In this document: piece by piece, positions 4,749 to 12,171 of the stretch
Numbering within the stretch: position 1 is the stretch's first letter
Layout: the number at the start of each line of letters is the position of its first letter
NCBI GenBank assembly: GCA_038209965.1
Contig: JBBQXF010000128.1
Location: forward strand, 1-13,516
Direction: 5' to 3'
Length of the DNA: 13,516 nucleotides
DNA from: JALONO01 sp038209965
GTDB lineage: Bacteria; Bacteroidota; Bacteroidia; Cytophagales; Thermoflexibacteraceae
Notes under the pieces: model-generated
What the model saw: only the letters and a program-made list of their open reading frames with translations
Told to the model about the DNA's origin: nothing
Database searches by the model: none
Made by a program: the position numbers and the translations under genes

Positions 4749-6008
4749 ATGCAAAAAACCATCTTTTGCCTTCTATTCCTTCTAACGAGCTTGGGCGCAC
4801 GGGCCTCCTACTTGCTGCTCCCGATGGATGTTGCCCAAAAAAACCACCTCAAAGCGTACGGGATTACCTTTTGGATACTCAAACAAGAGGTAGAGGCCGA
4901 GTGGCTGCTCAACTACCGGGGCGGCAGTTTCTTGTTCAAATACGTCCAGAAGTTTGAGAATGAGCTCGTGATCCGGGGCGTGAGCTACGAAGTGATCTCC
5001 GATGCCCAAGCCGTGCAGATCAAGGAGCAAATTGCCAGCCCGGAGGCCAACATGGACGTGATGAAACTCGAGGTGGCCCCCAAAATCGCAGTCTATTCAC
5101 CCAAGACCAAGCAGCCTTGGGACGATGCCGTCACTTTGGTGCTTTCTTATGCCGAGATTCCCTACGATATCATTTTTGATGAAGAGGTGATGGAAAATAA
5201 CCTCCCCAAGTATGACTGGCTGCACCTGCACCACGAAGATTTTACGGGCCAATATGGCAAGTTTTACCGCAATTACAGCGGCAACCCTTGGTATCAGGCC
5301 CAGCAACAGGAGTCGGAAGATTTGGCCCGCAAATACGGGTTCAAGAAAGTATCGCACCTCAAATTGGCCGTGGTCAAGCGCATCCGTGACTACTGCGCGG
5401 GCGGGGGCTTCCTGTTTGCCATGTGCTCGGCCACTGATACGTATGACATCGCCCTGGCCGCCGAAGGCGTGGACATCTGCGATGTGGTCTATGATGGCGA
5501 CCCCTACGATCCTGCCGCCAACAGTAAATTGGACTACAGCAAAACCTTTGCTTTCCGCGATTTCAAGCTCGACTTGGATCCGTTTGAATACGAGTACTCC
5601 AACATTGACAACAACCAAAAGGAACGCGGCCTCAACGAACGGAACGACTTCTTTAAGCTGTTCCAATATTCGGCCAAGTGGGACCCAATTCCCACCATGC
5701 TCACCCAAAACCATGTGTTCAACATCAAGGGGTTCATGGGCCAGACCACCGGTTTCAAAAAAAACCTAATCAAACCGGAAGTAGTCATCATGGGCGAAAC
5801 CAAAAGCTGCAATGAAGCCCGCTACATGCACGGGACTTTTGGGAAGGGCACTTGGACGTTTTACGGTGGCCACGACCCCGAAGACTACCAACACTACGTC
5901 GGCGAGGAACCAACCGACCTCAACCTCTATCCCACTTCGCCCGGCTACCGTTTGATCCTGAACAACATTTTGTTCCCGGCCGCCAAGAAGAAAAAACAAA
6001 AAACGTGA
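4749..6008 (+). CDS. Secreted Bacteroidota protein, glutamine-amidotransferase-like fold (often mislabelled asparagine synthetase B)
   Basis: A 419-residue protein that I recognise as a conserved Bacteroidota family often annotated asparagine synthetase B. That name looks wrong: there is no N-terminal catalytic Cys after the start Met and no AsnB ATP-pyrophosphatase motif. Instead there is a signal peptide (KTIFCLLFLLTSLGARAS, about residues 3-20), then SYLLLPMDVAQKNHLKAYG and LLNYRGGSFLF. The middle resembles class I amidotransferase-like or ThuA-like folds: PKIAVYSP at about 111, YDWLHLHHEDF at 155-165, GGGFLFAMCSATD at 218-230 (a small-residue turn around Cys226), and HGTFGKGTWTFYGGHDPEDY at 361-380. 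Together these look like an exported hydrolase or binding fold, function unknown. The tail ends in KKKKQKT. I chose ATG 4749 over the TTG two codons upstream because the signal peptide begins there. No operon partner is evident. Confidence 0.75.
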   Translation: MQKTIFCLLFLLTSLGARASYLLLPMDVAQKNHLKAYGITFWILKQEVEAEWLLNYRGGSFLFKYVQKFENELVIRGVSYEVISDAQAVQIKEQIASPEANMDVMKLEVAPKIAVYSPKTKQPWDDAVTLVLSYAEIPYDIIFDEEVMENNLPKYDWLHLHHEDFTGQYGKFYRNYSGNPWYQAQQQESEDLARKYGFKKVSHLKLAVVKRIRDYCAGGGFLFAMCSATDTYDIALAAEGVDICDVVYDGDPYDPAANSKLDYSKTFAFRDFKLDLDPFEYEYSNIDNNQKERGLNERNDFFKLFQYSAKWDPIPTMLTQNHVFNIKGFMGQTTGFKKNLIKPEVVIMGETKSCNEARYMHGTFGKGTWTFYGGHDPEDYQHYVGEEPTDLNLYPTSPGYRLILNNILFPAAKKKKQKT

Positions 6009-6200
6009 GAAAGTAAAATAAAAATCCAGCCTAGTATTGCATTTATGGTAAATGTTTTATTCCTTTATAAAGAATCTAAAGTGCATTGTATCATTTAAGT
6101 CCGTTTTAAATCCGTTGGCAATACCACTTGCTACCTTTAATTTTTAAAGGCAGCATTTTATTAAGCAACATCAGTTGTAAAAACAAACTCACAGACCACA

Positions 6201-7583
6201 ATGAGCACCCTATCAGAACACGGTTATGCCCAAGACGGGAAAATTTATCTCAATGCCTACATGGATTTCCCCGAACGGGAAATTGGGGTTGTCAAAGAAA
6301 GCGAAGAGCAAAGCATCCAATATTTTGTTAAGCGTTTTGACTTGGCCAAAAACAAAGTAGCTGAACTCCAAACCGCCGTAGTCTCCACCCCCAACAAAGG
6401 TTCCTACCTCATGAAGCTCATTCACATGAGGACCTACCTTTCCGAATTTGACGGACTGGGCGATTTCCCCGGGCTGTTCCAAATATTGGACGAACTGGAA
6501 GCGGACATCCGGGTCTATGTGCAGGAAAACCGGGGCAAGAACTACGAGATCAAGACTGCCCTGCTCGAAGAAGCCGTCAGCCTCAAGGAAAGCACCAACT
6601 GGAACATAGTGGGCAAGCGGTTCAAGGATGTAAAACTGCGCTGGATCAAGACTGGCAGCGCCCATTCCCAATATGAGGCCGAACTGAACGAAAAATTTGA
6701 CGCCGCCTTTGCCTTTTTCTTTGAGAAGAAAGCAAAGTTCTTTGAGGATCGCCGCAAGATGGTCGATAGCCGGGTCCAGAGATATGAGCAAACCCTTGAG
6801 CAGTTGACGAAGATCCTGCGCGAAATGCCCGACGATGCATTCCAGCAAGTAAAACGCATTGAGAAAAATTGGAAACTGGTCGGCAAAGTACCCATCAAGA
6901 ACTTCAAGGACTTGCAGAAAAAATTCAAGGACGAGCTGAACCGATATTACAATACGCTCAAACGCAGCCGACCGCAGGCCCCGGTTACCTACAAAAATCC
7001 CGCTGATCGTAAAAATGAACTGGTGGAAAAAGTAGAAAAGATGCTGGATCTGCCCGAAGCCCCACTTGACGAAGTGAAATCCATCCAAAACGAATGGAAA
7101 CGGTTGGGCAAGCTCAAGCACCCTTCAGACAAAGACTACAACACCCGTTTCAAAATCGCCTGCAACGAAATCTTTGAGAGCCACTTTCTCACCAAAACCG
7201 CCCGCTCCAAGTACGAGCACTTTGATGAGAAGACGAAGTTTGAACAACTCAAAATCAAGATTCGCCTGCTCAAAGAATCGATCAAAGTGGACGAAACCGT
7301 GTTGAGCCAACTCAATGAGAGTGATGGCTCACGCTTCAACCAGCCCAGTGGGGGAAACCGCTACGGTAGCGGGAGCAGCGGTGGCTATAACCAAGGCGGA
7401 TCGAGCGATGGCGGTGGCTACAACCAAGGCAACTCTGGGGGCTATAACCAAAGCAATACCAGCGGTGGCTATGGCCAAGATCGCCAACCCATCAACATGG
7501 AAAAACTTAACCAGATCAATAAACTCAAGACCAAACAGCGGATTCTCAGAAAATTGCAAGATCAATTGTTGACCAATTACTAA
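6201..7583 (+). CDS. DUF349-repeat protein with a G/Y/N/Q-rich tail
   Basis: A 460-residue, highly charged helical protein of the DUF349 family. Repeats of the type W-x5-K centre on NWNIVGKRFKDVKLRWIK (about 133-150), NWKLVGKVPIKNFKDL (223-238) and EWKRLGKLKHPSDKDY (298-313), each followed by a long helix likely to form a coiled coil (ELNEKFDAAFAFFFEKK). No signal peptide is present, so it is probably cytoplasmic. The family is widespread in Bacteroidota and Actinobacteria with no established reaction. Residues about 375-430 are low-complexity, with repeats such as GGYNQGG and GGYNQSN, after which a basic helix (KLKTKQRILRKLQDQL) closes the protein. Such G/Y/N/Q tails can drive self-association in other proteins; here that is inference. 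A TACCTTTA at 6132-6139 is one base off a -7 box. The first ATG is used because the family similarity fills the frame from near its start. Confidence 0.85.
   Translation: MSTLSEHGYAQDGKIYLNAYMDFPEREIGVVKESEEQSIQYFVKRFDLAKNKVAELQTAVVSTPNKGSYLMKLIHMRTYLSEFDGLGDFPGLFQILDELEADIRVYVQENRGKNYEIKTALLEEAVSLKESTNWNIVGKRFKDVKLRWIKTGSAHSQYEAELNEKFDAAFAFFFEKKAKFFEDRRKMVDSRVQRYEQTLEQLTKILREMPDDAFQQVKRIEKNWKLVGKVPIKNFKDLQKKFKDELNRYYNTLKRSRPQAPVTYKNPADRKNELVEKVEKMLDLPEAPLDEVKSIQNEWKRLGKLKHPSDKDYNTRFKIACNEIFESHFLTKTARSKYEHFDEKTKFEQLKIKIRLLKESIKVDETVLSQLNESDGSRFNQPSGGNRYGSGSSGGYNQGGSSDGGGYNQGNSGGYNQSNTSGGYGQDRQPINMEKLNQINKLKTKQRILRKLQDQLLTNY
7323..7490 (+). repeat. Low-complexity repeat in the DUF349 gene
   Basis: Codons 375-430 repeat a GGT-GGC-TAT/TAC-AAC-CAA core (GGYNQ) four times at irregular spacing, with synonymous differences between copies, so selection acts on the peptide and the array is not a recent slippage product. 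It separates the DUF349 repeats from a conserved-looking C-terminal helix. Confidence 0.6.
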
Positions 7584-7668
7584 AACTCCGAATCGCAACA
7601 AACAATTTTTAAGGCTTTTAGTTAACGATAAAAGCTTGGTTTTAATTTTAACCCAAACCAAAGTAAAT

Positions 7669-7890
7669 ATGTACTGGACACTGGAATTGGCTTCCTACCT
7701 AGAAGATGCGCCATGGCCTGCCACTAAGGAAGAACTGATCGATTATTCTGTGCGTTCTGGCGCACCGATGGAGGTAGTAGAAAACCTCCAAGAGTTGGAA
7801 GACGATGGGCAACCGTATGAGAGCATTGAAGAAATCTGGCCCGACTACCCGACCAAAGAAGACTTTTTTTTCAACGAGGATGAGTACTGA
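7669..7890 (+). CDS. Small acidic DUF2795-like protein
   Basis: A 73-residue cytoplasmic protein rich in Glu and Asp. The sequence WTLELASYLEDAPWPATKEELIDYSVRSGAP and then EVVENLQELEDD resembles the DUF2795 fold, a small helical domain with a conserved P-[AG]-T-K-x-E-L-I segment; the C-terminus YESIEEIWPDYPTKEDFFFNEDEY is like that of short Bacteroidota orthologues. The function is not known. I start at ATG 7669 because the similarity begins with YWTLELA; an upstream in-frame start adds 11 residues without support. A TAATTTTA at 7643-7650 is one base from a -7 box. A terminator follows 20 bases after the stop, so this is a single-gene unit or the end of the DUF349 transcript. Confidence 0.8.
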   Translation: MYWTLELASYLEDAPWPATKEELIDYSVRSGAPMEVVENLQELEDDGQPYESIEEIWPDYPTKEDFFFNEDEY

Positions 7891-7910
7891 TCTCACCGAA
7901 AAATTCCCCA

Positions 7911-7944
7911 AAGCCCGGAACAATTAGTTGCTTCGGGTTTTTTT
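7911..7944 (+). terminator. Rho-independent terminator between convergent genes
   Basis: CCCGGAACAA (7914-7923) pairs with TTGCTTCGGG (7928-7937) over ten positions with one mismatch and a 4-base loop, followed by seven T. It ends the plus-strand transcript of the small acidic gene. The peptidase gene on the other strand stops at 7950, and the A-rich 5' flank could help in the reverse direction too. Confidence 0.85.
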
Positions 7945-7949
7945 GTGGC

Positions 7950-9434
7950 CTACTTGGCTTTATTGATCTCAAAAACCACCGCCACTGCGTTCTTGCCCTG
8001 GCTTTTGGCCTTGAAACTGATTTTTCCACCGTCCAGCGCGAAGGCCGGGGCGGCAACCTGCGAGTTGCCCAAAGCCTCGGCTATTTTGCCCGTATAATCT
8101 GGTTTGCGGCTCTTGCTGATCTTGTCGTTCACGGCTTTATAATCCAAAGGCTCTTTGGTGAAAATCACCGCCATTACATCTTTGGCCCCTTTGTCATCCA
8201 GTTGGAGCGAGTAATCTTTGGGAAACAATCGCGCACCCACGATGCCACAGTAGGGCGAATGCTTGTCGGTGTAGGGAAACAGCACATAACTGGTGCCGTC
8301 GGTCTCCTGCCCGATCACGTAGGTGTAGCAGGCCACTGCGTTCTTGACGGCCACTTTGAACTTGGTGCCCGCCTTGATCGTGCCCCGCGTCACAAACACA
8401 TTCCCAGTTTTACCCGCAAAAGGGATATACGCTTTGGTTTGGTTTTCGTACAAGGCAATGGCGGCCTCAAAATCATACTCCCGGTTTTTCTCGGGAACGG
8501 GGTACAGCCCATACGCTTCCCCAGAAAAGCCGTTGGCGAAATAGGAAAAATCTTGGTACCGCATCCAAAAATTGCCCCGGTCGCCCCAATCTTCGCCCCA
8601 ACTGTTCATGATCTGGAAGGCCCCGCCCTCCAGGTTGTCGTCATAACCGATGACACACATGGCATGGCCCCCAAACGAACCCCCGCCCCCATCGTCAACA
8701 ATATTGCCACTCAAACCATTTTGCAGGGCGGCGTAATCCCGTTTGGTGGGTTTCCAAAACTTTTTGCCAACCATGTCATAAAAACTGCCACCGACGGCCA
8801 TCCCGATGACCACGGGCGCACCTTGGGAAATATTTTGTTTGATGGCGGCCAAGTCCACTTTGTAGTCGTCCTCTTTCATGGTCAGTCGGTTGAAGCCCCG
8901 GATCCGGTTCTGGGCCGCTCTTTGGCGCTCGGCCCCATCGGGCAACCGCCCGCACGATCGGTCAGTATAGGGAAACTCTTGCAAGCCCACCAACCCCTCG
9001 CGCTCAATTTTTTCCAGTGTTTTGCCAATGTGGGTGCCAGTGCAATTGCCCCGGGTGATTTGGTTATAGACAAAAGAGGGACTAAAAGCAATGGCATCGG
9101 GGTTTTCTTTGGTAGAAGCTGCCCGGAGAATGGTGGAGGCCGCATAGGCCGTGGCCCAAGCGGTGCAAGAACCCTGGCGGCCCTGGCTGAGCCGCCGGGG
9201 GGCAAACTGCGCCAAACTTACCCGGCCCGGCACCTTGTTTTCGGCCAAGGCCGGGGCCAATGGCTCAAACACTTGGGCTTGGTCAAATAATTGTTGGTTC
9301 AGGTCACAGCCCTGCGCGAGTGCTTTGACACTGTCGGGCAGGGAGCGGTTGCCATCTTCCTTTGCTTGTTCCTGCGGTGCACCCCCACAACCCAACAGCA
9401 ACAAACCCAACCCGAGAAAATGGGTAGCTTTCAT
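7950..9434 (-). CDS. Papain-family (C1A) cysteine peptidase lipoprotein with C-terminal DUF4384-like domain
   Basis: A 494-residue exported peptidase. The N-terminus MKATHFLGLGLLLLGCGG is a lipoprotein signal with Cys16 as the lipidation site, so the protein is probably membrane-anchored. The peptidase domain spans about 80-310: QGRQGSCTAWATAYA holds the oxyanion Gln84 and nucleophile Cys90, GGHAMCVIGYDD holds His257, and IMNSWGEDWGDRGNFW holds Asn277, so the triad is complete. The residue after the nucleophile is Thr, where papains usually have Trp. Residues about 325-435 resemble DUF4384 (KFKVAVKNAVACYTYVIGQ, then DGTSYVLFPYTD), often attached to such enzymes in Bacteroidota. I use ATG 9434, which gives a proper lipoprotein signal; the frame runs 11 codons further without need. 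It lies after the rpsC terminator and so is not part of the ribosomal unit. The substrate is unknown. Confidence 0.88.
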   Translation of the reverse strand: MKATHFLGLGLLLLGCGGAPQEQAKEDGNRSLPDSVKALAQGCDLNQQLFDQAQVFEPLAPALAENKVPGRVSLAQFAPRRLSQGRQGSCTAWATAYAASTILRAASTKENPDAIAFSPSFVYNQITRGNCTGTHIGKTLEKIEREGLVGLQEFPYTDRSCGRLPDGAERQRAAQNRIRGFNRLTMKEDDYKVDLAAIKQNISQGAPVVIGMAVGGSFYDMVGKKFWKPTKRDYAALQNGLSGNIVDDGGGGSFGGHAMCVIGYDDNLEGGAFQIMNSWGEDWGDRGNFWMRYQDFSYFANGFSGEAYGLYPVPEKNREYDFEAAIALYENQTKAYIPFAGKTGNVFVTRGTIKAGTKFKVAVKNAVACYTYVIGQETDGTSYVLFPYTDKHSPYCGIVGARLFPKDYSLQLDDKGAKDVMAVIFTKEPLDYKAVNDKISKSRKPDYTGKIAEALGNSQVAAPAFALDGGKISFKAKSQGKNAVAVVFEINKAK

Positions 9435-9540
9435 ATCAACTTTGATAAAAGTAAAAATATTGACCAATGTTATCCAACCAAGAATACAAACCTAAGGAAA
9501 GGTTGGGAAGCAATCAACTATTGACAAAAGTTTCTCGAAG

Positions 9541-9576
9541 CAAAAAACGGTACCGGCCCATTGAGCCAGTACCGTT
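9541..9576 (-). terminator. Rho-independent terminator after rpsC
   Basis: On the minus strand AACGGTACTGGC (9565-9576) pairs with GCCGGTACCGTT (9546-9557) over twelve positions with one G-T and a 7-base loop, ending in TTTTTT. It begins 18 bases after the rpsC stop codon and closes the ribosomal gene cluster, separating it from the peptidase gene. Confidence 0.9.
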
Positions 9577-9594
9577 TTGCAAAATAAGGTTGGG

Positions 9595-10539
9595 CTATTT
9601 TCTGCCGCCGCCGCCGCCGCCACGGTTTCCACCGCCGCCACCGCCGCCGCCACGGTTTCCGCCGCCGCCGCCGCCACCACGGTTTCCACCGCCGCCGCCG
9701 CCACCACGGTTTCCGCCGCCGCCGCCACTGCCACCGCCACGGTTTCCACCGCCGCCGCCGCCGCCGCCACCGCCACTGCGGTTGTCACGCCGATCACCAC
9801 CGCCGCCACGATTGTCGCGCCGATCACCGCCGCCACCGCGATTGTCGCGGTTGTCAGCACCTTGACCGCCTTCGTTCTTGGCCACGTTGCCAGTGAGGGG
9901 AGAAAGATCCACTTTGCCATAAATTTCACCCTTGAAGATCCATACCTTGATCCCGATTTTGCCATAAACAGTCAATGCTTCGCAAATGGCGTAATCGATA
10001 TCGGCACGCAGGGTGTGCAAGGGCACGCGCCCTTGCTTGTATTCTTCCACGCGGGCCATTTCGGCACCAGCCAATCGGCCGGCCAATTTGACCTTGATGC
10101 CTTGGGCACCCACGCGCATCGAGTCTTGGATTGCTTTTTTCATGGCGCGGCGGTAAGAAATCCGGCCTTCCAATTGTTGGGCAATGGACTGACCGACCAA
10201 GCGGGCATCCAATTCAGGGCGTTTGATCTCGAAGATGTTGATTTGCACGTCTTTGTTCGTGATTTTCTTCAACTCTTCTTTCAACTTGTCCACTTCGGCC
10301 CCACCCTTGCCAATCACCACGCCCGGACGGGCAGTGTTGATGGTGATGGTGATCCGCTTGAGGGTACGCTCAATGACAATACGCGAAATGCCGCCCTTTT
10401 GGATACGGGCATTCAGGTATTTGCGAATATTTTCATCTTCGACGAGTTTCTCGGAGAAATCTTTACCGCCATACCAGTTAGAGTCCCAACCTTTGATGAC
10501 CCCTAACCTAAAACCTACCGGATTGACTTTTTGTCCCAT
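9595..10539 (-). CDS. rpsC: 30S ribosomal protein S3 with a long glycine-rich tail
   Basis: Small-subunit protein S3, which binds 16S rRNA of the head near the mRNA entry channel. The body (residues 1-222) is canonical: MGQKVNPVGFRLGVIKGWDS, a KH domain with VVIGKGGAEV (74-83), then the C-terminal domain with GRLAGAEMAR (154-163) and GRVPLHTLRADIDYA. E. coli S3 has 233 residues; this one has 314. The extra part (about 224-314) is two copies of a GGGGDRRDNR-like unit followed by glycine runs broken by Asn-Arg, ending in RK. I start at ATG 10539 since the family N-terminus is exact there; it lies 16 bases after the rplV stop. Unlike the usual order, rplP does not follow; a terminator does. Confidence 0.96.
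   Translation of the reverse strand: MGQKVNPVGFRLGVIKGWDSNWYGGKDFSEKLVEDENIRKYLNARIQKGGISRIVIERTLKRITITINTARPGVVIGKGGAEVDKLKEELKKITNKDVQINIFEIKRPELDARLVGQSIAQQLEGRISYRRAMKKAIQDSMRVGAQGIKVKLAGRLAGAEMARVEEYKQGRVPLHTLRADIDYAICEALTVYGKIGIKVWIFKGEIYGKVDLSPLTGNVAKNEGGQGADNRDNRGGGGDRRDNRGGGGDRRDNRSGGGGGGGGGGNRGGGSGGGGGNRGGGGGGGNRGGGGGGGNRGGGGGGGGNRGGGGGGRK
9598..9870 (-). repeat. GGC/GGT-rich coding repeat in rpsC
   Basis: The 3' end of rpsC is a coding minisatellite. On the plus strand CACGGTTTCC recurs at 9621, 9651, 9678, 9705 and 9738, spaced by 30, 27, 27 and 33 bases, separated by CCG/CCA triplet runs. Next to it are two 30-base units encoding GGGGDRRDNR (around 9778-9850). All spacings are multiples of three, so the frame is kept while copy number varies. 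Confidence 0.85.
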
Positions 10540-10555
10540 GGTTCCCTGCTTCTGT

Positions 10556-10954
10556 TTAAGCGTTAATTTCTTCCTTATTTGCGTCAATACTAGCCATTGG
10601 CGTAATTGCCGGAGCAATTTGATCCACGATGATAGTCACGTGGTTGGAGCGCTTGCGCACCCGGTGCGCGCGGCCTTGTGGGGCAGGGCGCAATCTTTTG
10701 AGCATCCGGCCACCGTCAACAAATATCGTTTTAACGTAGAGTTCCACGTCATCAATATTTTTGTCCGGGTTTTTGGCTACCCAGTTGGCAATGGCCGACA
10801 ACAGCAATTTTTCCAGTTTGGCGGCACCATTGCGCGGCTCAAACTTGAGGATTCCCAATGCCTTCTTTACTTTGAGGCCCCGAATCAAATCGGCCACCAA
10901 GCGCATCTTGCGCGGGGAGCTTGGGCAATTCATTAATTTAGCTATGGCTTCCAT
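10556..10954 (-). CDS. rplV: 50S ribosomal protein L22
   Basis: A 132-residue L22, which binds 23S rRNA and lines the peptide exit tunnel with a long beta hairpin. MEAIAKLMNCPSSPRKMRLVADLIRG is the usual N-terminus, and the hairpin and C-terminal part are seen in IFVDGGRMLKRLRPAPQGRA and SNHVTIIVD. The C-terminus extends about 20 residues past the core (IAPAITPMASIDANKEEINA), which is longer than E. coli L22 (110). I take ATG 10954, one base after the rpsS stop; the longer frame lies inside rpsS. Cotranscribed with rplB and rpsS upstream and rpsC downstream. Confidence 0.95.
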   Translation of the reverse strand: MEAIAKLMNCPSSPRKMRLVADLIRGLKVKKALGILKFEPRNGAAKLEKLLLSAIANWVAKNPDKNIDDVELYVKTIFVDGGRMLKRLRPAPQGRAHRVRKRSNHVTIIVDQIAPAITPMASIDANKEEINA

Positions 10955-10955
10955 C

Positions 10956-11234
10956 TTACTTCTTGCCTTTGTCTTTTTTAGCGGTGTGGCCCTTGAATGT
11001 ACGGGTAGGTGCAAATTCCCCGAGTTTGTGGCCTACCATATTCTCGGTCACATAAACTGGGATAAACTTGTTGCCGTTGTGCACGACAAAAGTGTTTCCG
11101 ATAAAATCTGGGGAGATCATCGAGCGGCGCGACCAAGTTTTGATAACTTGCTTCTTGGTGCTCTCGTTCATTTTGGCAACTTTGATATCAAGACGAAAAT
11201 CAATGTATGGTCCTTTTTTAAGCGAACGCGACAT
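10956..11234 (-). CDS. rpsS: 30S ribosomal protein S19
   Basis: A 92-residue S19, which contacts 16S rRNA in the head of the small subunit together with S13. MSRSLKKGPYIDFRLDIKV at the N-terminus, TWSRRSMISPDFIGNTF and VYVTENMVGHKLGEFAPTRT are the standard blocks, and the length is normal. The ATG is two bases after the rplB stop. GGAGGAAG, a good Shine-Dalgarno match, ends about 9 bases before it, but these bases also encode the last residues of L2, so they may be incidental in a phylum that makes little use of such sites. Confidence 0.97.
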   Translation of the reverse strand: MSRSLKKGPYIDFRLDIKVAKMNESTKKQVIKTWSRRSMISPDFIGNTFVVHNGNKFIPVYVTENMVGHKLGEFAPTRTFKGHTAKKDKGKK

Positions 11235-11236
11235 GG

Positions 11237-12061
11237 CTATTTCTTCCTCCGGTTAATAATGAGTTTGTCAGAATACTTTTTGGGCGAACGGGTCTTCATG
11301 CCTTTGGCATACAAGCCTTTGCGTGAGCGTGGATGCCCACCTGAAGCGCGGCCCTCGCCACCACCCATCGGGTGATCGACTGGGTTCATCGCCACCCCAC
11401 GGGTGCGGGGACGGATGCCTTTCCAGCGGTTCCGCCCTGCTTTGCCCATGCTTTCGTTCATGTGATCGGCATTGGACACAACGCCCACAGTGGCATAGCA
11501 AGTCACGATCACCAAACGGGTTTCGCCCGAGGGCATCCGTAAAGAGGCATGCTTGGTGTCACGGCCGAGCAACTGGGCATAGGATCCCGCGCTGCGGGCC
11601 ATTGCACCACCCTTGCCGGGCTTGAGCTCAATGTTGTGAATAATGGTACCGACCGGGATGGCCGACAGGGGAAGGGCATTGCCCAATTCGGGAGCAATGT
11701 TTTCACCGGAGAGAATGGTTTGCCCTACTTTAATGCCCTCAGGGGCAATGATGTAGCGCTTTTCGCCGTCGGCATAGAGCACCAACGCGATGCGGGCGGT
11801 ACGGTTTGGATCGTACTCTACCGATTCAACCGTCGCAGGTACATTGTACTTGTTGCGTTTAAAATCGATGATCCGGTACCGACGCTTGTGGCCACCGCCA
11901 ATATAGCGCATGGTCATTTTTCCCTGGTTGTTCCGACCGCCGGACTTCTTGAGGGGCACGGTCAACGATTTTTCGGGCGTTGACTTGGTGATCTCGCTGA
12001 AACTTGGCGCGATTCGGAAACGTGTACCAGGCGTTACAGGTCTTAATTTTTTGACTGCCAT
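11237..12061 (-). CDS. rplB: 50S ribosomal protein L2
   Basis: A 274-residue L2, a primary 23S rRNA-binding protein needed for subunit joining and near the peptidyl transferase centre. MAVKKLRPVTPGTRFRI, GGRNNQGKMTMRYIGGGHKR, and GRNRWKGIRPRTRGVAMN then PVDHPMGGGEGRASGG are diagnostic. The segment has HPMGGGEG where E. coli has HPHGGGEG; as far as I recall this is normal for Bacteroidota, with the functionally important first His kept. Length is standard. Here rplB is the first gene of its transcription unit: upstream there is no rplW, only a leader of about 100 bases and a strong promoter, so the normal S10 order (rpsJ-rplC-rplD-rplW-rplB) is broken at this point. Confidence 0.97.
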   Translation of the reverse strand: MAVKKLRPVTPGTRFRIAPSFSEITKSTPEKSLTVPLKKSGGRNNQGKMTMRYIGGGHKRRYRIIDFKRNKYNVPATVESVEYDPNRTARIALVLYADGEKRYIIAPEGIKVGQTILSGENIAPELGNALPLSAIPVGTIIHNIELKPGKGGAMARSAGSYAQLLGRDTKHASLRMPSGETRLVIVTCYATVGVVSNADHMNESMGKAGRNRWKGIRPRTRGVAMNPVDHPMGGGEGRASGGHPRSRKGLYAKGMKTRSPKKYSDKLIINRRKK

Positions 12062-12088
12062 GGTTTTTAGTATTTAGCAGAACAATGC

Positions 12089-12120
12089 ACCTGCCCACAT
12101 TTAAAGGACCCGCCCACCAT
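12089..12120 (-). promoter_or_regulatory. Direct repeat in the rplB leader
   Basis: On the plus strand ACCTGCCCACAT (12089-12100) and ACCCGCCCACCAT (12108-12120) are near-identical direct repeats with 19-base periodicity, inside the untranslated leader between promoter and rplB. As RNA they read GTGGGCAGGT and GTGGGCGGGT. They could be a binding site for an autoregulating ribosomal protein; this is a guess from position. Confidence 0.3.
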
Positions 12121-12171
12121 TCTTGCAACGATATACTACTTTACACCGTTACGTTTAAAAATTTGAGGGTG

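Noticed and set aside
8202..9290. Long plus-strand ORF (about 362 codons) opposite the peptidase gene
   Set aside because: It is the reverse shadow of the GC-rich peptidase gene, which has a complete triad and lipoprotein signal; the shadow shows no motifs.
9467..9865. Plus-strand ORF encoding runs of proline with RFPPPP repeats
   Set aside because: It is the antisense reading of the glycine-rich tail of rpsC; the S3 frame continues without a break from a canonical ribosomal protein.
9598..9870. CRISPR-like or intergenic repeat array
   Set aside because: The repeats are in frame within rpsC, have glycine-coding spacers and no unique spacer sequence.
9577..10506. Plus-strand ORF of about 309 codons opposite rpsC
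   Set aside because: Antisense shadow of rpsC, starting with an alanine-rich reading of the same repeats.
11239..11259. Shine-Dalgarno site GGAGGAAG before rpsS as a deciding start signal
   Set aside because: The bases encode the conserved Arg-Arg-Lys-Lys end of L2, so coding constraint alone explains them.
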